A DNA stretch of 64,000 nt from GAS188 sp963713805 (lineage in GTDB: Bacteria; Pseudomonadota; Alphaproteobacteria; Rhizobiales; Beijerinckiaceae), in assembly GCA_963713805.1 (NCBI GenBank), contig CAVQNF010000009.1:115445-179444 (forward strand), written 5' to 3'. This document shows, in pieces, positions 28,543 to 36,518 of the stretch (positions within the stretch are counted from its first letter, which is position 1; each line of letters opens with the position of its first letter). The notes beneath the pieces were generated by a model. The model searched no databases. It was not told where the DNA came from and was given only the letters and a program-made list of their open reading frames with translations. Position numbers and translations under genes: made by a program.

Positions 28543-30018
28543 ATGGCGAAGCCTGTTCTGATCGTTGGCGCCGGCCCTGTCGGAATGACTGCGGCTTCCG
28601 AGCTTGCACGCTACGGCGTCGCAGTCCGCATCGTGGACAAGGCGGCACAGCGAACCGATAAATCCAAGGCCCTTGTTCTCTGGAGCAGGACGCTCGAGCT
28701 GCTGGACAGGGGCGGTGGGTCGGCTCCCTTCGTAGATGCCGGGTTCAAGGCAGACGCGGTCAATTTCATTGCCGGTGACAAGATGATCGGCCGCGTCAGC
28801 ATGCGAGATGTACAAAGCCCGTATCCTTACGCATTGATGCTTCCACAATCTGAGACCGAGCGTCTGCTCGAAGAAAGACTTCGCGATCTCGGCGTTCGCG
28901 TTGAGCGTGAGGTGGAGCTGGCCACATTCAAAAGCAGCTACGACGGCATAGAAGCCGTGCTGCGTCGCCCAGATGGGCACGAGGAGACCGTGTCGGCGGA
29001 TTGGCTGCTCGGATGCGACGGCGCTCACAGCGCAGTGCGCCATGGCCTCGGCGCGCCTTTTGCTGGAGAGACGATGAACAGCGACTGGATGTTGGCCGAC
29101 GTTCACATGAGGGGCTATCCGTGTCCCGACACCGAAGCCTCGGTTTACTGGCATCGGGATGGCGCCTTCGTCATATTCCCAATCTCCCCCGGCCGATATC
29201 GGATCCTTGCGGACCTTCCTTCCTCCGGCATCGAGCATCCAGCGGCACCGACGCTGGAGCAAGCCCAGGCGGTCATCGACCGGCGGGGGCCACCGGGCTT
29301 GGTGGCTTTCGATCCAATCTGGCTTGCGGGTTTCAGGATCAACGGCCGCAAGGTCTCGAACTACCGCTGGGGTCGCGCCTTTCTTCTCGGCGATGCTGCG
29401 CACGTGCATAGCCCGGCTGGTGGACAAGGCATGAATACCGGGATGCAGGACGCATTCAACCTCGCCTGGAAATTGGCACTGGTGGTCCGCAAGAGGTGCA
29501 ACGAGCATCTGCTCGACAGCTATAGCCCGGAGCGCAGCAAGGTTGGCGACGAGGTGCTTAGCGCCGCGGGTAGATTGACGGCCGTGGGAACGATGAGAAA
29601 TCCCGTTGCTCAAACAGTGCGGAACCTTGTCGGGCACGTTATGCTGGGCTTGGCCTCAGTCCAACATGCATTTGCCGATACGATGACTGAGGTCGCCATC
29701 GGCTACCCTGAGAGCCCTTTGAATGGCGCCTCCTTGAGCGGCGGACCAAAGCCAGGCGATCGCGTTGTACCAAGCACCGGTCAGACGCCCGTAGGATCGG
29801 GTGGCGCGCCCCTCTTCACGCTTTTCTCGGAAAGGACCGCCGCAACCGCCGATCTGCTGAGGAGGTTCGAAGCGCTGCTCGATCCCAATGTACGGCCGCC
29901 GTTCCGTGAGGGAGGGATTTGGCTCGTTCGGCCGGACGGCTACGCAGCTTGTTCAGCAAAAGATGCAGCAACAATTGCGCAATATCTCGACGGGATCCGT
30001 TCGACCGAGCATGCGTAG
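28543..30018 (+). CDS. FAD-dependent monooxygenase (aromatic hydroxylase family)
   Basis: 491 residues. Rossmann motif PVLIVGAGPVGMTAASELAR (GxGxxG), mid motif DWLLGCDGAHSAVRHGLGA (DG, contacts NADPH and FAD) and the flavin motif FLLGDAAHVHSPAGGQGMNT (GD) are the three signatures of the PheA/TfdB/UbiH class A flavoprotein monooxygenases. The C-terminal 110 residues form the thioredoxin-like tail usual in phenol hydroxylase-type members. Substrate unknown, probably aromatic. ATG 28543 with GGGAGAA upstream. Monocistronic, with no obvious regulator or ring-cleavage gene nearby. Confidence 0.88.
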   Translation: MAKPVLIVGAGPVGMTAASELARYGVAVRIVDKAAQRTDKSKALVLWSRTLELLDRGGGSAPFVDAGFKADAVNFIAGDKMIGRVSMRDVQSPYPYALMLPQSETERLLEERLRDLGVRVEREVELATFKSSYDGIEAVLRRPDGHEETVSADWLLGCDGAHSAVRHGLGAPFAGETMNSDWMLADVHMRGYPCPDTEASVYWHRDGAFVIFPISPGRYRILADLPSSGIEHPAAPTLEQAQAVIDRRGPPGLVAFDPIWLAGFRINGRKVSNYRWGRAFLLGDAAHVHSPAGGQGMNTGMQDAFNLAWKLALVVRKRCNEHLLDSYSPERSKVGDEVLSAAGRLTAVGTMRNPVAQTVRNLVGHVMLGLASVQHAFADTMTEVAIGYPESPLNGASLSGGPKPGDRVVPSTGQTPVGSGGAPLFTLFSERTAATADLLRRFEALLDPNVRPPFREGGIWLVRPDGYAACSAKDAATIAQYLDGIRSTEHA

Positions 30019-30129
30019 CTGGCGAGCCTCTCTGGTGCGCACACCCGCGAATACCATGCCTCGGTGTGGTCGAGCATCAAAGGGCTCGCGCTCGCGACGA
30101 TCTCCTCGTCCCGGTGGTCTCCGATCGGA

Positions 30130-30519
30130 TCAGCAGCCCTGGTCCATTTTCGCAGACTTGGAGGTCGCGCCCATCGCCTCCTGAGCTTGAGCTGCGGGCG
30201 GTTGTCCTTGCTGCGCATCTGGCTTCATTTTTGCAGACTTGGAGCTTGTGCCCATTGCCCGCTGAGCGGCGGTTGGCTGACCTTGCTCCTGCCGCTGCGC
30301 ATCTTCTGATGATGTTGCCTTACCCTGCGTCGCGCTGTTCATCACGGCGGTTGGAGGATGTTGCTGCTGCGCGGCAGTGCCCGTTGCGGCGGTTTGCGCA
30401 TTGGCCCCAACTGTCGGACCGGAGCCGGCGTCCTTTTGTGTGCATGGTCCCGCATGAGCCACGCCAGCCGTCATGCCCAAGGCGATGCAGCTGATGAAAT
30501 ACAAACTTCGTCGATCCAT
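30130..30519 (-). CDS. small secreted protein with internal repeat
   Basis: 129 residues: signal peptide MDRRSLYFISCIALGMTAGV, cleavage after AHA, then a Gln/Ala/Ser/Lys-rich mature part. A segment of about 25 residues is duplicated: QGQPTAAQRAMGTSSKSAKM, then QGQPPAAQAQEAMGATSKSAKM split by a few residues. Two Cys (near the mature N-terminus and at the C-terminus) could form a disulfide. GGGAGG precedes the ATG at 30519. No family recognised; the low complexity suggests a disordered exported protein. The remainder of the gap to 30916 contains repeat copy 2. Confidence 0.6.
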   Translation of the reverse strand: MDRRSLYFISCIALGMTAGVAHAGPCTQKDAGSGPTVGANAQTAATGTAAQQQHPPTAVMNSATQGKATSSEDAQRQEQGQPTAAQRAMGTSSKSAKMKPDAQQGQPPAAQAQEAMGATSKSAKMDQGC

Positions 30520-30705
30520 GTGAACCTCCCGGAGTTACCAGTTACCGATTGCTTTATGGTGGCGTGGGGCTAATCCTTCGCGGGGACCGGAGTTCCCTGG
30601 CGATCGACTAAGTTGCTGCCTGCCAGCGCCGAGCGCCCACAATCCGCATGAACTGGGGTGGTGTCCAAAATGCGAAGTCCTTCTTGGGGAAATATGCCTT
30701 GGCTC

Positions 30706-30818
30706 GCCGCCATGAACCATGGCGGCGCATTATGTGGCTGAGCGCGCAGTTGGTCTTGCGTTCGCGTGCACCCCCATCCAAACGGGTGATGTTGCCAACG
30801 AGCTGGCCCCGAGCTTGC
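30706..30818 (+). repeat. intergenic repeat, copy 2 (see 26333-26482)
   Basis: Same core blocks as copy 1, without the 37-base central insertion, in the same orientation and about 4.3 kb away. Both copies begin with a short palindrome around CCATGG (GCCGCCAT...CCATGG in both). The two copies bracket the PAQR, ligase-remnant and monooxygenase segment, so they could be recombination sites for it. No transposase is associated. Confidence 0.8.
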
Positions 30819-30916
30819 GCCAAGTGCTTTCGATTTCGCTTTCGGTTTCCGGGTCGCGCGTCTGATAAGCTTAAATCCTGGGAAGCCGAAATGTCTTTTG
30901 ATTTTAGCAGATTAAA

Positions 30917-30991
30917 TGGTGGGCGCGACAGGGATTGAACCTGTGACCCCTCCCGTGTGAAGGGAGTGCTCTCCCGCTGAGCTACGCGCCC
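30917..30991 (-). tRNA. tRNA-Val(CAC)
   Basis: On the minus strand, from 30991: acceptor GGGCGCG pairs with CGCGCCC, D-arm GCTC...GAGC, anticodon stem CTCCC/GGGAG with loop TTCACAC giving anticodon CAC (reads GTG), T-arm ACAGG/CCTGT with TTCAATC loop, discriminator A and an encoded CCA at 30919-30917. No integrase or duplicated 3' end is seen beside it. Confidence 0.95.
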
Positions 30992-31044
30992 GTGTGCGAA
31001 GTTTTCTAGGTGGGCGGTCGAAGGGCGTCAAGCCGATGCGTGCA

Positions 31045-31269
31045 TCATGAGTGGCGGCGGCGAGCTCCTCGACGCAGCATCGGGTGCCGAAGTTCTGCCG
31101 TTCGATCAAGTCGGGCCTCGATTTCCAGCATGTCGTCTCGGATCTGTTTGATCGCGTCGCCCGACCGCATTCGTCGCGCGTCGGCGAAGCCTCGAGCGGT
31201 CTCAGCGGCGCTTGCCTTCGGCTCACGTGCATCGAAAGGCGAGGCGCCCGTGTTTTTTTGAAAGATCAA
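31045..31269 (-). CDS. possible small protein, unsupported by family
   Basis: 75 codons from a TTG at 31269, ending at 31045. The central part SGDAIKQIRDDMLEIEARLD reads like a genuine short helix, but there is no clear ribosome-binding site and no recognised homology. It is the only candidate in the 350-base gap between the tRNA and the LysE gene; the rest of that gap shows nothing. Confidence 0.25.
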   Translation of the reverse strand: MIFQKNTGASPFDAREPKASAAETARGFADARRMRSGDAIKQIRDDMLEIEARLDRTAELRHPMLRRGARRRHS

Positions 31270-31341
31270 GCTGTGGAGATTGCAGATGCATGATATTCAC
31301 CTGAGTACCGCAACCCGCCGAGATCAGGCGCCGGCGATCAG

Positions 31342-31968
31342 ATGGACAAAGCAATGAGCCTTGGCGCCTTCCTGGTGTTCGCCGCTGTTTATGGCTTGGC
31401 CGTGATCCTGCCCGGACCGGGCGTCGCGGCGGTGGTGGCGCGTGCGCTGACGACGGGTGCGCGGCGCACCGGCCCCTTCATCTGGGGCATGGTCCTCGGC
31501 GATCTCGTTTGGCTCACCTTCGCGGCCCTCGGGCTAGCGGCCCTGGCGCAGCTGCTGCACGGCCTGTTCGTCGCGGTGAAGTATGCGGGCGTCGCCTATC
31601 TTCTGATCCTCGCCTGGAAGCTTTGGAAGGCTCCTGCGGCCGAGGCCCCTCTCGATGAGGGACGGCAAGGCGCGGCGGGCAAAAGGCTCGCCTTCGCCGG
31701 GATGTCGCTCACTCTGGGCAATCCGAAGGCCATGGTCTTCTTCCTGGCGATTTTGCCCCATGTGCTCGACCTTGGCGCGCTCGGCCCCGCAGCCTTCGTC
31801 GAGCTCGCCGCGGGAATGACGGCGATCTTCGCGATGGCGATGTGGGGCTACGCTCTTCTCGCCCAGGGGGCGAGACGCCTGATCCGGGACGGGCGAAAGA
31901 TGCAAAGGGTCAATCGAGGCTCCGCCTTGGTGATGGCGGGGGCCGCGGGCGCGGTCGCGCTAAGCTGA
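31342..31968 (+). CDS. LysE-family amino-acid exporter
   Basis: 208 residues, six predicted membrane helices. AVILPGPGVAAVVARALTTG is the family's conserved GPG loop after helix 1, and SLTLGNPKAMVFFLAILP is the second signature (NPK). Members of this family (RhtB/LysE) export amino acids or homoserine lactones through the inner membrane. Substrate unknown. The ATG at 31342 is used; an internal ATG at 31354 is possible because neither has a strong ribosome-binding site. Single gene. Confidence 0.85.
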   Translation: MDKAMSLGAFLVFAAVYGLAVILPGPGVAAVVARALTTGARRTGPFIWGMVLGDLVWLTFAALGLAALAQLLHGLFVAVKYAGVAYLLILAWKLWKAPAAEAPLDEGRQGAAGKRLAFAGMSLTLGNPKAMVFFLAILPHVLDLGALGPAAFVELAAGMTAIFAMAMWGYALLAQGARRLIRDGRKMQRVNRGSALVMAGAAGAVALS

Positions 31969-32104
31969 TGCCGATGGCTCGACGCGGAAGCCGCATCCGT
32001 CCTCGGATCGGGCCGGACGCCGCGGTGAGCCGCGCGCCGCCTTCTCGGTGGTTCCCGCATTCGCGGAAGAGTTCCCTCGTGAGGGTACCTCCACGCCGGG
32101 TCGT

Positions 32105-32365
32105 TCAGTGCAGGCTCACCATCGTAAGATCGCTGTCGCGCGCATTCACCAGAGCGGCCTCGCGCGAATCGGTGATCAAGATCGGCGAGCCGTCCGCCGC
32201 GAACAGGCCGAAGAGATGAAGACCCGGCTGAATCTTGGGCGCCTGGGGGAAAGCGCGGCTGACCTCGTCGGACAGCATGGGCTTGACATAGGCGATGCGG
32301 CCTTCGCCCAGAACCGCAAGTTCCTGAAGCGAAATGGCGGGGTTAGCTGAGAGCGTGGCGTTCAT
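32105..32365 (-). CDS. DUF1150 family protein
   Basis: 86 residues: LQELAVLGEGRIAYVKPM and GLHLFGLFAADGSPILITDS are the conserved blocks of DUF1150, a small alphaproteobacterial family usually found next to hsp20 genes, function unknown. ATG 32365 with GGAGG at seven bases. It follows hsp20 by 68 bases on the same strand and is probably transcribed with it under heat-shock control. Confidence 0.88.
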   Translation of the reverse strand: MNATLSANPAISLQELAVLGEGRIAYVKPMLSDEVSRAFPQAPKIQPGLHLFGLFAADGSPILITDSREAALVNARDSDLTMVSLH

Positions 32366-32433
32366 GACCAAACCTCCGTCAGTTTGATACGCAATTCTCG
32401 TGCCTTATCGTTAAGAGTTAGTCGCACGAGCTT

Positions 32434-32862
32434 TTATTCCCGTTCATCGATAACGATTCGACGCATGACTCGTTCAGCGACCGGCCGCGTCAAATCGATC
32501 GACAGGAGCCCCTGGGCCAAGTCCGCGCCGAGCACCTCGAGGCCCTCAGCGAGCAGGAAAGCCCGCTGGAATTGCCGTGCCGCAATCCCCCTGTGGAGAA
32601 ATTGGCGCGTTTTATCATCGTTCTGGCGGCCTTTGATCAGGAGTTGCTTGTCCTCGACCGTTATTTCGATCTCGTCGCGGGCAAATCCCGCGACCGCGAG
32701 CGTGATCCGCAGCTTCTCGGGCCCTTCGGAAGAAGGAGCGATTCGCTCGATATTATAGGGGGGATAGCCATCTCCGGTCGCCTTCGCGACACGATCGAGC
32801 GCTCGCTCGATCTCGTCGAAGCCCAGCATGAAGGGCGAAGACAAACCGTTTTGACGCGACAT
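32434..32862 (-). CDS. Hsp20 small heat-shock protein (IbpA-type)
   Basis: 142 residues with an alpha-crystallin domain: YPPYNIERIAPSSEG, RITLAVAGFARDEIEITVED, KQLLIKGRQ and FLHRGIAARQFQRAFLLAEG, ending LLSIDLTRPVAE (I-x-I-like motif: LSIDL). Small Hsps hold unfolding proteins in the cytosol for DnaK/ClpB. I chose ATG 32862 (MSRQNGLSSP), where the family sequence begins; the upstream in-frame extension lies in the 5' leader. A heat-shock promoter candidate is placed at 32992-33020. Followed by the DUF1150 gene. Confidence 0.92.
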   Translation of the reverse strand: MSRQNGLSSPFMLGFDEIERALDRVAKATGDGYPPYNIERIAPSSEGPEKLRITLAVAGFARDEIEITVEDKQLLIKGRQNDDKTRQFLHRGIAARQFQRAFLLAEGLEVLGADLAQGLLSIDLTRPVAERVMRRIVIDERE

Positions 32863-32991
32863 CCTCCGAGCCCTTTCCCGGCGCCCATCGCGGCTGCGTA
32901 AGATATCGGAACACGCCAAAGGGCGAAAGCCCACGCCGGCGTTGCCGAACCCCGCGGAGCCCGAATTCTGGCGCTCCATACCGCAAAATTC

Positions 32992-33020
32992 ACATGGGAA
33001 CTCGTGCGAAATTGATCAAG
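32992..33020 (-). promoter_or_regulatory. candidate sigma-32 (RpoH) promoter of hsp20
   Basis: On the minus strand CTTGA (33020-33016) and CCCATGT (32998-32992) are separated by 17 bases, matching the alphaproteobacterial RpoH pattern (CTTG, 17-18 bases, CCATNT). Transcription would begin about 32985, giving a leader of about 120 bases before the ATG at 32862, long enough for an RNA thermometer. Confidence 0.6.
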
Positions 33021-33048
33021 GGGTGCCGAAACGGCACAAACGGCGTCT

Positions 33049-36000
33049 TCAGGCCGCAATCAGTCCCAGGGCGGCATCGAGCTCTTTCTCGCTCGGCTCG
33101 AGGCGGCGTGGACCATCGAGCACGAAGAGAAAGCACCGGATCGGACGACCGGGATAGAGGTCGCGCGCGAGCGCTCGATAGATGGCGAGCTGAACAAGGG
33201 CGCGCTCGCGTGCCCGACCGTGGGTGGGCAGGCTCGTCTTGAAATCGGCGATGAGCAAGGCGTCTTGCGTGAGCACCAGCCGGTCGATCCGGCCGGCGAC
33301 CGCGCGTCGGCTTCCGTCAGGCAGCTCGATATCTCCCGCGAGGCTCACTTCGGCGAGGCTCTCGGCAGAGAAAAGAGGAGCGGCCTCCGGCTGGGAGATC
33401 ACGTCGAGCGTTTTCGCCGCGATCTCCTGGCGTCGTCGCACATCGAGGCGTGCCTCCCACCCCTGCGCGATGAGGGCCGCCGCCGTCGGCCCGCCGTTCG
33501 GGCAGGATGGCGGGCAGGTGCTCGAGCAGCGCATGGGCGAAGCGGCCGGCGAGCAAGGCGTCGCGGCTCGCCGGTAAGTCCGGGCGCTCGCGCTCCTCCG
33601 CGGCGTCGAGCGCGCTCGAAGGCCGGAGCGGGGGCTGCGGGACAGGCTCCGGAGGCGCGGCGCGATCGAGCCATTCGGGCCGTGCGTGCGCCTGCGAGGG
33701 GCGCTCCGGCGCCCGATCCCGCGCCGGCGAGATGGATCCGGAGGAAATGCGCCATCGCTGCACCGGCTCCTCGCCCGGCTTCGCTGGCAGATCGACGAGG
33801 CCCGGAGGGGATTTCGTGGAAAGCGCGGCCTTCACCATCGCGTACCAGGAGGTCGACGGCACCTTGCCTCTCACGGGGCATCCCGCCACGATCAGCCGGT
33901 CGCGGGCCCGCGTCATGGCCACGTAAAGCAGCCGGCGCTCCTCGCGCGCCCGGCTTGCCGCTTCGCTGTCGCGCGCTCGCGAGGTCGCCGCGCAATCGAG
34001 CTCGATGCGCGGCACCCAAGCCGGAACGCGCTTCTCGCCGCCCGCCGGCAAGGAGAGGAGCCGTTCGGCTCGCTCCGAGGACCCGCAGGCATCCGCGAGA
34101 ATGACGATCGGCGCTTCGAGCCCCTTGGCGCCATGCACCGTCATCACGCGAACCTCGCCGCGTGCCGCGGAAAGGTCGCGTTTGATATCGGCACCGCTCT
34201 TTTGCAAGGCGTCGAGGAAGCGGGGAAGCGAAGATCCGCCGGCGCGTTCATAGGCGAGCGCGAGACGCAGCACCTCGTCGCTCGCCTCCGCCGCCTCGGC
34301 GCCGAGCCGCGCGGCCAGCGCCTTGCGGCCGTTTCCCGGGCCCAGAAGCTCCGCGTAGAAGCCGAACACGCTCTTGCCGAGCGCCGCCTCTCGCATCGCG
34401 TCGAGCCGCGCATCGGCCGCGGCGAGACGAGGATCGTCCGAGGCTGCCTCGCGCAGCGCCCGGCGAAGGCTTCCGCGGCGCCCGATGGCGATGCGCTTGA
34501 GGTCCTCGTCGTCGAGGCCGACGAGGGGCGATTTCATCAGCGCCGCGAGCGTGAGGTCGTCTTCGGGCAAGAGCGCGGCACGCCCCGCCGCGACGAGGTC
34601 TTCGACCGCGATATGCGTCGAGAGCGAGAGGCGGTCCGCGCCCGCGATCGGGACGCCTGCCCGTTTGAGCGCCCGGATGACCGCCTCGAATATCTTGCCG
34701 CGCCGACGCACCAGGACCAGCACATCTCCCGCCTGCACCGCGCGACCGAGGTCGCAGCCCTCTTGCGTCCAGCGCTTCACTTCGCCGGCGATGCGGCGCG
34801 CGAGCTTGACCTCGGCGCTCGCCGGCAGGGCGCCGAGCTCGGGCCGCCGAAACGGGTCCACCGTGACGGTCTCGTCTCCGGGCGACGACGGGCCAAAGGT
34901 CGAGGCAGCCGGGCTCGCCACGGCGGACGCCGATGTGATCGGGCGGTCGTCGGCCGTCGGCCGTCAACCCCTCGAAATGCTGCTCGAGCGCGAACACCGC
35001 ATCGACGGCCGAAAGCACGTCCTGCGTCGAGCGGAAGGAAAGATTGAGGGTGATCTTTCGGTAGAGCTCGCGGGCTTCCTCGAGAGCGAGAGAGCGGTAG
35101 TCCTTGGCGAAGAGATCGCGCATCTCCCCGAAGATCTTGGGTTCGGCGCCCTGGAAGCCGTAGATCGATTGCTTCTCGTCGCCGACCGCGAACACCGTGC
35201 GCAGCCGGCCCGCCCGGGCGCCGTTGCCGGCCGTGAATTCGGCGGTCAGGGCGCGCAGGATCGCCCAATATTCAAAATTCGTGTCTTGCGCCTCGTCGAC
35301 CAGAAGATGCTCGATCGCGGCATCGAGCTTGTAGAGCACGAAGGCCGCGGAGGCCCGCACCAGCAATCGGCGCGTCGACGCGATCAGATCGTCGAAATCG
35401 AGCGCGGCCCGTTCCGATTTGAGCTTGGCGAAACGCGCCCTGATGGCTCCCGCGAGCGTGAGCAGGGCCAGGCTGCGAGCGCGCGTCTCGAGCGCGTTGA
35501 TGCGATCGAGGAGGCTCAACAGACGCTCGGCCTCGGCCTGCAGGCTCTCCTCGAGCGTCGGGATCGGCGTTGCGGGCAGCGGCGCTCGACAGGCTCTTTT
35601 GCGCTCTGAGCCTTTTGCTTTCGGCGTCCTCGGTGAGAAGCAATTCGGCATAGGCGGCGAGCCGCTCGCCGGGCTCGAGCGTCGCGATCTTCGCGAGTTC
35701 CGCGGCGCGCGCCTGGTCCTTCGTCGCCTCCCTGGCCCCAGGCGGCGCAAGCGCGCCGCGCGAGCGCCGCTTGCGCCGGCGACCAGATCGTCGCCTCGAC
35801 CTCGCCCCGCGTCACGTCGGGCTCGATCTCGAGGGCGCAGCGACAGATCTCGCCGAAGGTCTGCGAGGAAATGGGGTTCGCGTGCCGCATCCGTCTTCCA
35901 GAGCGGCAGAGCGAGCGTCGCTTCGATGAGAGGGCCGAAGTCCCTGGCCGAGACGTGCTCGCCGATCCGCGACAGCGCCTCGGACAGCTCGGGGCTCTCG

Positions 36001-36518
36001 CCGGAGAGCGCCAGCGAGAGGACGGAGAGCTGCGCCTGCGACATCAGCTCGCGCGCTTCGTCTTCCTCCAGCACGGCAAAGCGCGCGGGCACATTGGCCT
36101 CGAAGGCGAAGGCCTGCAGCAGGCGCGTGCAAAACCCGTGGATCGTGTCGACGCGAAGGCCGCCTGGCGTCTCGATGGCGCGCGCGAAGAGACGACGCGC
36201 CTCGCCGAGCCGTTCCGTCGACGGCGCCTCACCCGAAATCTCGAGGATCGCCGAACGCAGCGTCGCATCGTCAAGGCCGACCCAGCGCGCGAGCTCGGCG
36301 AACACCCGGTTCGACATCTCGGCCGCGGCCGCCTTGGTGAAGGTGAGGCACAGGATGCGGCCGGGATCGACGCCGGACAGCAGCAGCCGCAAGACGCGGT
36401 TGCGCAGCACCGTCGTCTTGCCGGCCCCGGCATTGGCCGAGACCCAGGCACTCACGTCGGGGTCGGACGCGTCGAGCTGCCGGGTCCTGGTGTCGAGATC
36501 GGCTTGAAAAGCGCTCAT
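33049..36518 (-). CDS. addA: double-strand-break repair helicase-nuclease AddA, five frameshifts
   Basis: About 1150 residues after joining six frame segments. Walker A SANAGAGKTTVLRNRV, LCLTFTKAAAAEMSNRV, Walker B LLVDEAQDTNFEYW, FAVGDEKQSIYGFQGAEP, motif MTVHGAKGLEAPIVIL, MTRARDRLIV and the C-terminal nuclease motif LLIADFKTSLP are all present and in order. Extra bases lie near 35880, 35752, 35580, 34890 and 33500; each equals one added base. AddAB processes DNA ends for RecA loading. The start ATG overlaps the addB stop (ATGA). Completeness of the motifs argues for sequence error, although real decay of both addA and addB is possible. Confidence 0.85.

Noticed and set aside
30917..30991. 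Integration site for a mobile element at tRNA-Val
   Set aside because: No integrase gene and no direct repeat of the tRNA 3' end were found on either side.
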